DNA from: Holdemania filiformis DSM 12042
Lineage (GTDB): Bacteria; Bacillota_I; Bacilli_A; Erysipelotrichales; Erysipelotrichaceae
Reading direction: 5' to 3'
DNA length: 42,014 nucleotides
Assembly: GCF_000157995.1 (NCBI RefSeq)
Contig: NZ_GG657556.1
Span: forward strand, 133,776-175,789
Each line of letters begins with the position of its first letter. Position 1 is the first letter of the stretch. Below the pieces are notes generated by a model. That model had not been told where the DNA came from. It did no database searches and worked only from the letters and a program-made list of their open reading frames with translations. Shown here in pieces: positions 31,334 through 40,181 of this stretch. The position numbers and the translations under genes were made by a program.

Positions 31334-32604
31334 TCAAATTTGACACTTCGCATGCGCATCTGCAGGAAAACATTTTCGATTATCAACAAGCGGTAACACT
31401 GGCGCACACACAGCTGCATGAAAAGAGCGGCGCGGGCAACGATTTTGTCGGCTGGGTTGAATGGCCGAACAGCTATGACCATGAAGAATTTGAAAGAATC
31501 AAGGCGGCAGCCAAACGGCTGGAAGGTCAGTGCGACGTGCTGCTGGTCTGCGGCATCGGCGGTTCCTATTTAGGCGCGCGGGCGGCGATCGAAATGATGC
31601 GCGGCCTGTATTGTCAGACAAAACCGGAAGTCATCTTTATCGGCAATACGTTCTCCAGCACGTATTTCAAGCAGGTGGAAGCGTATATTCAGGATAAGGA
31701 AATCGTGCTCAACGTCATTTCCAAATCCGGGACGACGACGGAAACGGCGATGGCGTTCAGAATGCTGAAACAGTTGATGGAAAAGAAATATTCCAAGGAA
31801 GAATGTCAGAAGCGAATTTTGGCGACGACCGACAAGGCGCGCGGCACTCTGAAAGAACTGGCGGATAAGGAAGGCTACGAAACGTTTGTCATTCCTGACG
31901 ATATCGGTGGCCGGTATTCTGTTCTGACGGCGGTCGGCTTACTGCCGATGGCGCTGGCGGGGATTGATATCGACGCGGTCATGAAGGGCTTTGCCCAGGC
32001 GTATGAAGACTTGAAGAATCCGGATCTGCACGTCAATCCGGCGTATCAGTACGCTGTTGCCCGCCGGATTTTGGAAAACCAGGGCAAAGATGCGGAAATG
32101 TTAGTGACTTATGAACCGCAGATGGCGATGATCGCCGAGTGGTGGAAACAGCTGTTCGGCGAATCGGAAGGCAAGGAAGGCAAGGGCATCCTGCCATGCA
32201 GCGCGACGTTCTCAACCGACCTGCATTCGTTAGGCCAGTTTATCCAGGAAGGCAAGAAAATGCTTTATGAAACGCTGCTGCTAGTGGAAATTCCGACGCT
32301 GGACGGTACCTTCCCAAGCGACGGGGAAAATCTTGATAACATGAACTATCTGGCCGGCAAGAGCCTGGACTGGGTCAACAAGATGGCTTGCCAGGGAACG
32401 CTGGAAGCGCATGAAGTCACCGGCAATGTGCCGAATCTGATTATCACGATGCCGGACATGAAGGAAGAAACCTTTGGTTATATGTGCTACTTCTTCTTTA
32501 AGGCCTGCGCCGTCAGTGTTTATCTTCTGAACGTCAATCCGTTCAATCAGCCGGGTGTTGAGGTGTATAAGAAAAACATGTTCCGCCTGCTGGGTAAAAA
32601 CTAG
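31330..32604 (+). CDS. pgi: glucose-6-phosphate isomerase
   Basis: 424 residues, close to the usual 445-450 of firmicute PGI. It interconverts glucose-6-phosphate and fructose-6-phosphate. Substrate-binding motifs are [16 protein letters not shown] and [15 protein letters not shown]; the catalytic region includes [15 protein letters not shown] and [13 protein letters not shown]-terminal KNMFRLLGK matches the family. Start overlaps the S1-domain gene (ATGA), so translation is coupled. A strong terminator follows. Confidence 0.96.
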   Translation: MIKFDTSHAHLQENIFDYQQAVTLAHTQLHEKSGAGNDFVGWVEWPNSYDHEEFERIKAAAKRLEGQCDVLLVCGIGGSYLGARAAIEMMRGLYCQTKPEVIFIGNTFSSTYFKQVEAYIQDKEIVLNVISKSGTTTETAMAFRMLKQLMEKKYSKEECQKRILATTDKARGTLKELADKEGYETFVIPDDIGGRYSVLTAVGLLPMALAGIDIDAVMKGFAQAYEDLKNPDLHVNPAYQYAVARRILENQGKDAEMLVTYEPQMAMIAEWWKQLFGESEGKEGKGILPCSATFSTDLHSLGQFIQEGKKMLYETLLLVEIPTLDGTFPSDGENLDNMNYLAGKSLDWVNKMACQGTLEAHEVTGNVPNLIITMPDMKEETFGYMCYFFFKACAVSVYLLNVNPFNQPGVEVYKKNMFRLLGKN

Positions 32605-32666
32605 ACGAGGTAAGGGCGTCCTTAATTTTCAAGGGTGTTTGGAACAGGGCTTCTGTTTAGAAAAAT

Positions 32667-32697
32667 AAAAAAAGTGAATCTCGGTTCACTTTTTTTG
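32667..32697 (+). terminator. terminator of pgi
   Basis: AAAAAGTGAA pairs with TTCACTTTTT around TCTCGG, with a T run. The hairpin is symmetrical. Confidence 0.85.
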
Positions 32698-32823
32698 TAT
32701 TCAGAAAAAGCGTCGGCACGCACCGACATCCGAATTGAGCAGGGATAGGCCCTTTTTATGCAACGATTGTTGTTTTGTTAGCGATCAGTTTAAAAGTTCA
32801 GGATCATGCCCCTTTGAAACACG

Positions 32824-34683
32824 TTATTCCGCAAAATAATCATACTTTAAAATCAGGTTGGCGATTTCGTGAATCCGCAGCCAATGTTCGTTTTCTTCCA
32901 TTGCCTGTTCGAGCGGGACGTTCAGCTCGCTGAATTCCCGAGTTTGTTTGTCATAGCGGTAATTGTCAGTCAGGATCTGATGGTCGTCGTCGGCGTATCC
33001 CGGATAGCGGGGATCCAGGAGATCGTGCCCCATGATCCATTCCGGAGCCACGTCGATCGCAAACAGATTGAACAACGTCGGCAGGACATCGATATCGGTG
33101 CCGGGTTTCTCAATCGTCTGACCTTCGATGGAAGGCGACCAGAGGAAGAACGGCACATCTTCCAGCGAGCTGTGGCTTGCCAGCTGCTCCGAGGTTTCCT
33201 CGATGACCGCTTGGGAAAAGCCTTTAGCCCGGTGATCGCCGGCGATGGCGATGACGAGCTGATCCAGCGTGCCTTTCTGTTGGAAATGATCGATCACAGA
33301 AGCGACAGCCAGATCCAGACTCATACTCTTGGCGAGATAAACCTTGACTTGTTCGTCCAGCTGCGGATAGCGCTGGTTCACCTTCGCGTAGCTGGCAGCG
33401 TATTCCCGGGCAGTTGCTTCATTATGATCTGTCAAATCAGATTGTTCATAGCCCTGATGGCCGCTGTAAGTGATATTGTAAAGGAAGAACGGCTGCGAAT
33501 CGTCGATCATCCACTCAATAATCTCCATGCATACCGCGTCGGAGGTTCCGTATTCCGGCCCCAAAACGCCCAGATCCCAGAAATCTTCATAACCGATCTG
33601 GGCATAGAATTGATCACGGTTGTAGAACTCTTTCGTTCCGTTATGCGCGGCGACGGCGGAATAACCCTGACCGGCAAAACCTTTTGCCAGGGATACCGGA
33701 TAGGTGTTGCGCGCATACTGCTGCATCGCGATCACGCCTTCATTGTTGGGCATCAGACTGAGGTTCAGCATGAAGTCGGCGTCGCTGGTTGAGCCTTGCA
33801 ACAGCGGCGCGGTGTAATTCGTAAAATCATAGCCTTCCTGCTGGAGTCGAAACAGCGTCGGCGTCAACACCGGATCGATGACCGCCTGGGTCAGCGACTC
33901 CGCTTCAAAGAAAATCAGATTTTTGCCTTTGAACAAGCCCGTCTGCGCGTTGGGCTGGGCCGGAGCGGAATGGAGATAAGCCGCAATTTCTTCCTGTGCC
34001 TGACGCTTTTGCGAACGGAAGCGCAGCGGCTCGAGTTGGTTGAGCTTCAGATCCCGCAGGAAGAATGCTTCCGGGCCGAACAGCTCAACAAATTGGCGGG
34101 GGGAGCTGACATGATCATATAAATATTGATCGGAATAGGTGTAGTAGAATTGATCAGCTTCCGCGCCGCGGAGCTTGCCGTAAAAAATGAAGCTGCAGAC
34201 CAGACACAAGCTCAGGCAGACCAAAACGCCGCGGACAGGCTTGTTCCGCCGGGCTGTGTTTTGCTTTGGCCGCAGCTGCGTTAAAAGCAGAAAGATCACG
34301 ATCAGCGCGATCAGAAACCGCCAGTCCTGAGGCAGTACGGCGCTGAACCCGGCGCCCAGGTTTTGCGTAGCTTCGCTGCGCAGGCCGACAGCGGTCGATA
34401 AAAAGATATACTGGCCGAATAAGCGGTAGTATAAGCTCTGGCCGGCAATGTAGAGAAAATACAACAAGGCGCAGAGGCCCCCGGCAAGCTTGTCCCAGGG
34501 CGCCCGCAATCCCCAGATCAAACTGTTGACCAGCGCCGCCAGCGCGCCCAGCATCCAGTCGCCATAACCGGCTGGTGAAAAATAAGAATAATGAATGCTG
34601 ATGAGAAGCAGGGTGATTCCCGCGCTGAGAATCAGCTTGTAGGCCAGCGGGGAAACCGTTGGCTTCGGTTTCTTCATTTTCAT
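32824..34683 (-). CDS. LTA synthase family protein (sulfatase-fold transferase)
   Basis: 619 residues from ATG 34683 (GAGGG upstream; an upstream in-frame ATG precedes the RBS). Five membrane helices occupy residues about 10-170. The extracellular sulfatase/phosphoglycerol transferase domain follows. GKNLIFFEAESL gives the metal-binding Glu and QGSTSDADF the catalytic Thr299. The NITYSGHQGYE and IAGDHRAKG segments supply the remaining metal ligands. Such proteins transfer glycerol-phosphate from phosphatidylglycerol onto glycolipid or other acceptors. Alternative acceptors are possible. Confidence 0.88.
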   Translation of the reverse strand: MKMKKPKPTVSPLAYKLILSAGITLLLISIHYSYFSPAGYGDWMLGALAALVNSLIWGLRAPWDKLAGGLCALLYFLYIAGQSLYYRLFGQYIFLSTAVGLRSEATQNLGAGFSAVLPQDWRFLIALIVIFLLLTQLRPKQNTARRNKPVRGVLVCLSLCLVCSFIFYGKLRGAEADQFYYTYSDQYLYDHVSSPRQFVELFGPEAFFLRDLKLNQLEPLRFRSQKRQAQEEIAAYLHSAPAQPNAQTGLFKGKNLIFFEAESLTQAVIDPVLTPTLFRLQQEGYDFTNYTAPLLQGSTSDADFMLNLSLMPNNEGVIAMQQYARNTYPVSLAKGFAGQGYSAVAAHNGTKEFYNRDQFYAQIGYEDFWDLGVLGPEYGTSDAVCMEIIEWMIDDSQPFFLYNITYSGHQGYEQSDLTDHNEATAREYAASYAKVNQRYPQLDEQVKVYLAKSMSLDLAVASVIDHFQQKGTLDQLVIAIAGDHRAKGFSQAVIEETSEQLASHSSLEDVPFFLWSPSIEGQTIEKPGTDIDVLPTLFNLFAIDVAPEWIMGHDLLDPRYPGYADDDHQILTDNYRYDKQTREFSELNVPLEQAMEENEHWLRIHEIANLILKYDYFAE

Positions 34684-34798
34684 GGTGTTCCCTCTTTCCT
34701 TCATTCAGAATTTCCAGAGCTTTAGTTTACACAAAAAGAGCCGGGAAAAAAACAGACAAAGCTTCGGGAATGACTAAAATTCCAGCGCGGAAGAAAAT

Positions 34799-34830
34799 AA
34801 AAAATCCGGCTTCCTCAGGAAGACCGGATC
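34799..34830 (-). terminator. terminator of apbE
   Basis: On the minus strand ATCCGGTCTTCC folds with GGAAGCCGGAT, followed by TTTTTTATTTT. Confidence 0.85.
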
Positions 34831-34851
34831 CTATCGTAAGGATAAAAACGT

Positions 34852-35967
34852 TTATTGCGCGAGATAATCTTTCATCGAATCCGTCATGACCACGGCATAT
34901 TCACCCGACATGACGCTGTCGGCGCCGGCGGGAACCTGATCGGGATCCATGACCCACATGACTTCGATCGGTTGATCGGGATAGGTCTGGCGGAACCGCT
35001 CGATCAAAGCCAGGCCGTCTTCGTAGCTCATCGTGAACAGCGCTGTTGACAGCGCGTCGGCGTAGCCGGAATTTTCCGTGACAATTGTGACCTGATGGTA
35101 ATAGGTCGCCGGAAACAGAGTCTGCGGGTCGATGATGTGATGATAGAGCTTGCCGTCCTCAGCGCCGTAGAACCGTTCGTAATCGCCGCTGGAAACAAAC
35201 GCCGCGGATCCCGGCAGCGCAACGACCGCCAGCGAGCCGTTGCCGGACGGATTGCGGATGCCGACGCGCCACTGCTGACCGCCGGGTTTATCGTTGATCG
35301 TGCAGATGTTGCCGCCGGCGTCGACGGTACCGTGAACCAGACCGGCTTCGGTTAGGTGCTGCTGAACCTTGCCGGCCGCAAAGCCCTTGGCGATTCCCCC
35401 GACATCCAGGGAAGCACAGCTCTGGTTCAGATAGACCGTCCCGGCGTTCTCGTCAATTTCGACCTTATCCCAGCCGGTGCAGGCTTTCGCGTCCGTCAAT
35501 TCCTCAAGCGGCGGCACTTTGCCCAGCTGGCCTTCGTTGTTTAACGCGATGCCTTCCTCACGGTAAGTGTGCCAGATTTTGAGCACGGCGCCCATCGTGA
35601 CGTCGAATTCGCCGTCCGATAAATCATAAAATTCCTTCGCGGTGCTCAGCAGCTCGATGATTTCCGGATCGACGCTGACCGGCGCGATGCCGGCGTTGTC
35701 GTTGATCGTTTTGATGTTGTTTAATCCTGCGTAATCGTTATAGACGTCGAATAACGCGTTGTAGTGCAGAAACAGCTGTTTCATTTCAGCGAAATACTGA
35801 TTGAACCTGTCTTCCGTTTCCGTATATCCGGTTAAGGTCATCACCGTATCGAATCCGGCATCCAGCGCCATGTTGGAATAGCGCGTCAGTTCCGGCTCCT
35901 TCGGCTTATTTTGACAGCCGCCCAGCAGGAAGCCGGCCAGCGCCAGCGATATCCATTTTTTATTCAT
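34852..35967 (-). CDS. apbE: FAD:protein FMN transferase (ApbE) lipoprotein
   Basis: 371 residues from ATG 35967. An in-frame extension of 22 codons exists but spans the promoter. The N-terminus has a lipobox (SLALAGFLLGGC), so it is a membrane-anchored extracytosolic lipoprotein. ApbE transfers FMN from FAD to Thr/Ser in [ST]GA[TS] motifs. The catalytic blocks are visible: CASLDVGGIAKGFAAGKVQ, GTVDAGGNIC, HHIIDPQT and ADALSTALFTM (metal-binding Asp). It lies divergent from the rnf operon, whose RnfD and RnfG carry up to five flavin acceptor motifs, so it is the likely flavinylating enzyme. Confidence 0.95.
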   Translation of the reverse strand: MNKKWISLALAGFLLGGCQNKPKEPELTRYSNMALDAGFDTVMTLTGYTETEDRFNQYFAEMKQLFLHYNALFDVYNDYAGLNNIKTINDNAGIAPVSVDPEIIELLSTAKEFYDLSDGEFDVTMGAVLKIWHTYREEGIALNNEGQLGKVPPLEELTDAKACTGWDKVEIDENAGTVYLNQSCASLDVGGIAKGFAAGKVQQHLTEAGLVHGTVDAGGNICTINDKPGGQQWRVGIRNPSGNGSLAVVALPGSAAFVSSGDYERFYGAEDGKLYHHIIDPQTLFPATYYHQVTIVTENSGYADALSTALFTMSYEDGLALIERFRQTYPDQPIEVMWVMDPDQVPAGADSVMSGEYAVVMTDSMKDYLAQ

Positions 35968-35984
35968 TTGAATCACCCGTGAAG

Positions 35985-36117
35985 ATTCTAGCATAAATCG
36001 CCCGGTGATACTACCCAAAGGAAACATTTTCAAAAACGATCTGCGGTGAAAAAACTTGAATTTTACCTAAATAGATGTGGAAAAAACATTTAAAATTAAA
36101 TGTGATAATGCTATAAT
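35985..36117. promoter_or_regulatory. divergent apbE/rnf promoter region
   Basis: Rnf promoter: TTTAAA (36089-36094), 17-bp spacer, extended -10 TGC-TATAAT (36112-36117). The apbE -10 on the minus strand is TGC-TAGAAT (35985-35990 on the plus strand reads ATTCTA). The interval between them is AT-rich with no other recognisable site. Confidence 0.6.
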
Positions 36118-36140
36118 AGCTCCGAAGCGAAAGGCGGATA

Positions 36141-36197
36141 ATGAAAAAATCGATACACCGTCGATTTTTTGTGTTTGCCAGAGGCTTTCGGTATTAG
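36141..36197 (+). CDS. possible rnf leader peptide (18 residues)
   Basis: ATG 36141 after AAGGCGG opens an 18-codon frame rich in Arg and Phe (MKKSIHRRFFVFARGFRY), ending with TAG 23 nt before rnfC. It contains the complete terminator hairpin at 36144-36170, so ribosomes reading it would melt that hairpin. No homologue is known to me. It could be a chance frame. Confidence 0.3.
   Translation: MKKSIHRRFFVFARGFRY
36144..36170 (+). terminator. attenuator-like terminator in the rnf leader
   Basis: AAAAAATCGA (36144-36153) and TCGATTTTTT (36161-36170) form a perfect 10-bp stem ending in six T. It lies between the rnf promoter and rnfC, and there is no upstream plus-strand gene for it to terminate. 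Confidence 0.6.
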
Positions 36198-36219
36198 AGG
36201 AAAGGAAGAGGTGGACGGA

Positions 36220-37515
36220 ATGTCACTATTAACGGGACCGATGCGCAAGCATCTGGACGGTCACAAAGAGCTTACAAGTCATACCGAGCTTGTCAAGGTT
36301 GAAGCGGGCAGCCTTGTATACATTCCTTTAATTAACGGTAATTCAACGGCAGTTGAAGTGTTGGTTAAGGAAGGTGACAGAGTAAAAGTCGGAACGATGA
36401 TCGCCAAGCGGAATGATCATTTTACAGTTCCTTACTTTTCATCTGTATCCGGCACAGTCAAAGGCATCCAGAAAATGATGCATGCTGGCTTGCGCCCGGT
36501 CGATCATCTTGTCATTGAAAACGATGGCAAAAACGAAACAGAACAGCCATTCGGAACATTGAACTATCAAACGGCAACGCAGGAGGAACTGGTTTCCTTC
36601 ATGATGAATGCCGGCATCGTCGGCTGCGGCGGCGCGGGTTTTCCAAGCTATGTCAAGTACAGAGGCTGCAAGGGCATCGATCTGTTGATCATCAATGCGG
36701 TCGAATGCGAACCGTACATTACGGCGGATTACAAGAATACCAGCCTGAACATGCAGGATCTGGTCACCGGCGTGGCGGCGATGCTGAAAATGTCGGGCGC
36801 CAAGGAAGCGGCGATCGCGATCAAGACGACGAAGAAGGACTTTATCCCGACGGTTGTCGAAGCGTTCAAGGATTACAGCAACATCAACGTCAAGGAAGTT
36901 CCGGACGTTTATCCGATGGGCTGGGAACGCACACTGGTCTATGAAATCACCAAGAAACGTTATGAAAAGCTGCCGGGCGAAGTCGGCGTTATCGTCAACA
37001 ACGCGACGACGGCGATTGCTTTCGGCCAGGCCTTAAGCAAGGGAATGCCGATCACGCATAAATACGTGACGGTCAGCGGCGACGGCATCAATACGCCAGC
37101 CAACGTCCTGGTGCCGGTCGGCGTCAAGGCGGCGGACGTGATCGCGGCCTGCGGCGGTTACAGCGGGGAAGACGTGCTGTTGATCGCGGGCGGTCCGATG
37201 ATGGGCAAAACGATCACAACCGATCAGTTTGTCATCACGCCTTACAGCAACGCGTTAACCGTACTGAAGAACAAACCGGTCAATCAGGTGGCCTGTCTGC
37301 GCTGCGGACGCTGCTCGGATCACTGCCCGGCGGGATTGCAGCCGGTCCGGATCAACCAGGCGGAAAAGTCCAAGAACGTTGCGATGCTGGAAAAGCTGAG
37401 CATCATGGACTGCATCGAATGCGGCATGTGCAGCTTTGTGTGCCCGTCGAAAATCGACGTCACTGAAGGCGTCCGGAGAGCGAAGCGCTACATGGCTCTG
37501 CGCGCTAAGAAATAA
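36220..37515 (+). CDS. rnfC: Rnf electron transport complex subunit C
   Basis: 431 residues from ATG 36220 (AGAGGTGG upstream). RnfC is the NADH-side peripheral subunit: NMN/FMN- and NADH-binding motifs CGGAGFPSYVKYRG and NAVECEPYITADY, then the SLBB segment, then two 4Fe-4S motifs CLRCGRCSDHCP (C359, 362, 365, 369) and CIECGMCSFVCP (C398, 401, 404, 408). An N-terminal biotin/lipoyl-like fold covers about 1-100. Length is typical. First gene of the rnfCDGEA-x-B operon. Confidence 0.96.
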   Translation: MSLLTGPMRKHLDGHKELTSHTELVKVEAGSLVYIPLINGNSTAVEVLVKEGDRVKVGTMIAKRNDHFTVPYFSSVSGTVKGIQKMMHAGLRPVDHLVIENDGKNETEQPFGTLNYQTATQEELVSFMMNAGIVGCGGAGFPSYVKYRGCKGIDLLIINAVECEPYITADYKNTSLNMQDLVTGVAAMLKMSGAKEAAIAIKTTKKDFIPTVVEAFKDYSNINVKEVPDVYPMGWERTLVYEITKKRYEKLPGEVGVIVNNATTAIAFGQALSKGMPITHKYVTVSGDGINTPANVLVPVGVKAADVIAACGGYSGEDVLLIAGGPMMGKTITTDQFVITPYSNALTVLKNKPVNQVACLRCGRCSDHCPAGLQPVRINQAEKSKNVAMLEKLSIMDCIECGMCSFVCPSKIDVTEGVRRAKRYMALRAKK

Positions 37516-37529
37516 GGAGGGGAGTTTGT

Positions 37530-38909
37530 ATGAAATTTAATTTTAAACCGTCCCCGAACTATCGTGATGGTCAGAGCACCGGCCGGATCATGGGCGAGCT
37601 GACCTTGGGGCTGTTGGCGGTATTTGCATTTTCACTGTATTATTATTTCACTAATTTTTCAGCGTCTTACGGCTTGCGGGCGATTCTGTTGATGATCACG
37701 GCGATTGTCAGCGCCTGTGGCACGGAGATCCTGTGGTGTGTCTTTACGAAGAAGGACATCCTGAACAGCTTAAAGAATTCTTATCCGTGGGTGACGGCGA
37801 TCATCCTGACGATGATGTGCCCGCTGTCGATTGAATACTATGCCTTAGCGGTCGCGACAGTGATCGCGATCTTCTTCGGCAAGCTGGTTTTCGGCGGCTT
37901 CGGACAGAATATCTTCAACCCGGCGGCTGTGGGCCGTGCGACGATCTTTGCGTCCTTTGCGGGCGCGGCGGCGGCCGATATTGTGACCGGCGCAACGCCG
38001 ACGTCTTCGATGGCGGCGCAGAACTGGATTATCAATTCCGCAGAAGGCATGAGCAGCTTCCTGAAACCGTTTGGCGGTTTAGGAAATATGTTTGTCGGCC
38101 TGTATCCGGGCGCTATCGGTGAAACAAGCGCACTGGTGATCCTGGTTGTCGGCGTGATCCTGGCGATCCGCAAGGTCATTGACTGGCGCGTTCCGGCAAC
38201 GTATCTGATCACGTTGTTTGTCCTGGCAGCCGGCGTCGGCCTGATGCACGGTGCGCCGATCAGCTATGCTCTGTTCCATCTGTTAACCGGCGGCGCTATG
38301 TTCGGCGCGGTCTTCATGATGACCGATCCGGTCACCAACCCGACCAGCGCTGCGGGCCGGATTATGTTTGCGGTCGGCTGCGCGGTGATCACAATCGTTC
38401 TGCGGCTGCGTTCCAATCTGCCGGAAGGCGTTATGTACTCGATCCTGATCATGAATATGCTGACACCGCTGATCGAAAGTCTGACTGACGGCCAGCAGAT
38501 CAAAATGAAATCCAAGAACATCCGCAACCTGGCGATCCTGTTCGTTGCCGGCTTGGCGATCACGCTGTTAGTCGGCAGCACGATCAAACCGGTTGCCGCA
38601 GGTTCAGCGGAAGCGGGCGCGACCAACGGGACGGAAACAACGTACAACGTCACGCAGCATGGATTCCAGGGGGACAATCAGTTTGAGGTTGTCATTGATA
38701 CAGCCAAGGGCGAGGTTGTCAGCGTCAAGATGACGGAGTTCAACGATACCCCGGGTATCGGCGATGGCGTCAACGACGATTACCTGAGCCAGTTTGTCGG
38801 CGCGAAGAGCGAAGACGACGTCAACGCGGTGGATAATGTTTCCGGCGCGAGCTATACCAGCAAATCGGCGAAAGATGCCATTATCCAGGCATTGAACGCC
38901 GGTAATTAA
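37530..38909 (+). CDS. rnfD: Rnf subunit D with C-terminal FMN-binding domain fusion
   Basis: 459 residues, whereas RnfD is usually 300-350. Residues 1-350 are normal RnfD: SPNYRDGQSTGRIM, GGFGQNIFNPAAVGRA, the covalent FMN site VTGATPTS (T156) and MMTDPVTNPT. After the last helix (about 331-350) comes a linker and an FMN-binding domain (about 370-459). It carries HGFQGDNQFEVVID, FNDTPGIGDGVND and SGASYTS (438-444), the ApbE acceptor motif with Ser in place of Thr. This places the extra flavin outside the membrane. It is closely similar to repeats in the next protein. Confidence 0.95.
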   Translation: MKFNFKPSPNYRDGQSTGRIMGELTLGLLAVFAFSLYYYFTNFSASYGLRAILLMITAIVSACGTEILWCVFTKKDILNSLKNSYPWVTAIILTMMCPLSIEYYALAVATVIAIFFGKLVFGGFGQNIFNPAAVGRATIFASFAGAAAADIVTGATPTSSMAAQNWIINSAEGMSSFLKPFGGLGNMFVGLYPGAIGETSALVILVVGVILAIRKVIDWRVPATYLITLFVLAAGVGLMHGAPISYALFHLLTGGAMFGAVFMMTDPVTNPTSAAGRIMFAVGCAVITIVLRLRSNLPEGVMYSILIMNMLTPLIESLTDGQQIKMKSKNIRNLAILFVAGLAITLLVGSTIKPVAAGSAEAGATNGTETTYNVTQHGFQGDNQFEVVIDTAKGEVVSVKMTEFNDTPGIGDGVNDDYLSQFVGAKSEDDVNAVDNVSGASYTSKSAKDAIIQALNAGN

Positions 38910-38921
38910 GGAGGGTCAGAA

Positions 38922-40169
38922 ATGAAAAAAACTTTGTATCTGGCCTGTTTCTTAGCCATTGTCAGCGCATTGGCCGGCGGTCTGCTGGCGGCGGTCAACG
39001 AAGTCACCGCGGCGAAAATCAATGCCAATGCTTTGGCTGAAGTGATGGGCAGCCTGGAAAAAGTATTCCCGGGCACAACCTATGCGGAAATAACGGATTA
39101 CACGGATGACTCCGGGTTAGTCACCGGTGTTTATCAGGCGGAAGGCCAGGGCTATATGTTCCAGGTCGAAACATCCGGCTTTAAAGACACGATTAAATTT
39201 GTACTGGGCATCGACAACGATTCCAAGATCGTCGGCTACGATGTGATTGCGATTGCGGAAACTTCCGGTATCGGCAGCCGCGTCGCGGAAGACGATTTCA
39301 GAAATACCGTCATTGGCAAGACTACCGGCGATAAGGTCGACACGCTGTCCGGCGCGACGATTTCCTCCACGGCGGTTGTCAAAGGCTTAGACGCCGCTAA
39401 GGCTGTCTATGCTTCGTTAACCGGCAACGCGGCGCCGGCGCCAAGCACGCCGACCACGCCGGAAGCATCCAAGGAACCGGAAACACCGGCCTCCACAGCG
39501 ACAGTTCTGGATCAGAAGGCTGACGGCAGCCAGGTTACGGTTACCGTTGAAGCCAAGGGCTTCCAGGGCAATAACACCTATACCGTAGTTATTGATTCCG
39601 AAAAGCAGGAAATCGTCAGCGTTGCGATGACGACGTTCAACGACACGCCGGGCGTCGGCGATGCCGTCAACGACGAATACCTGGCTGGTTTTGCCGGACT
39701 GAACAGCGAAGACGCGTTGAATGGCGTTGACGTGAAGTCGGGCGCAACCTATACGAGTAATTCGGCCATCGACGCGGTCAAAGCCGCCTGGAACGCAGTC
39801 TTTGCGGAAGCAGGTCAGGATGCGGCGGATCAGCCGGTCGCTGGCGATGACAGCAATGAAACCGCAGTTTTGAAGTCGGAAGACGGCGCGTTAAAGACTT
39901 ATACCGCGACGACGAAAGGCTTCCAGGGCGATAACGAATATGAAATCGTTATCGATACCGACAAGCAGGAAGTCGTCAGCGTTAAAATGACAAGCTTTAA
40001 CGATACAACCGGAATTGGCGACGCGGTCAATGACGAATATCTGGCGGGATTTGCCGGTTTGAAGTCTGACGATGAAATTGCCAAGGTCGACGTCAAGTCA
40101 GGCGCCACCTTCACGAGCAATTCCGCGATTGAAGCGGTCCGCGCAGCGTTCGCGGCCAGCCAGAAATGA
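38922..40169 (+). CDS. rnfG: Rnf subunit G with three FMN-binding domains
   Basis: 415 residues, about twice a normal RnfG. One N-terminal membrane helix (about 5-25), then a canonical RnfG FMN domain (about 60-165) with TLSGATISS (T146), a Pro/Thr-rich linker (about 168-195), and two further FMN-binding domains (about 205-293 and 325-413). These carry SGATYTS (T276) and SGATFTS (T396), exactly 120 residues apart. All face the outside and are ApbE targets. Repeats 2 and 3 resemble the extra domain of RnfD more than repeat 1. Confidence 0.95.
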   Translation: MKKTLYLACFLAIVSALAGGLLAAVNEVTAAKINANALAEVMGSLEKVFPGTTYAEITDYTDDSGLVTGVYQAEGQGYMFQVETSGFKDTIKFVLGIDNDSKIVGYDVIAIAETSGIGSRVAEDDFRNTVIGKTTGDKVDTLSGATISSTAVVKGLDAAKAVYASLTGNAAPAPSTPTTPEASKEPETPASTATVLDQKADGSQVTVTVEAKGFQGNNTYTVVIDSEKQEIVSVAMTTFNDTPGVGDAVNDEYLAGFAGLNSEDALNGVDVKSGATYTSNSAIDAVKAAWNAVFAEAGQDAADQPVAGDDSNETAVLKSEDGALKTYTATTKGFQGDNEYEIVIDTDKQEVVSVKMTSFNDTTGIGDAVNDEYLAGFAGLKSDDEIAKVDVKSGATFTSNSAIEAVRAAFAASQK

Positions 40170-40181
40170 GGTGGATGAACA

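Noticed and set aside
32869-33792. 307-codon open frame on the plus strand
   Set aside because: It is antisense to the LTA synthase gene, which has clear catalytic motifs, and it has no family signature or RBS. It is a frame shadow.
36000-36219. FMN riboswitch upstream of the flavin-dependent rnf genes
   Set aside because: The conserved AGGGGC and GAUUC-like blocks of the FMN aptamer are absent and the leader is too short.
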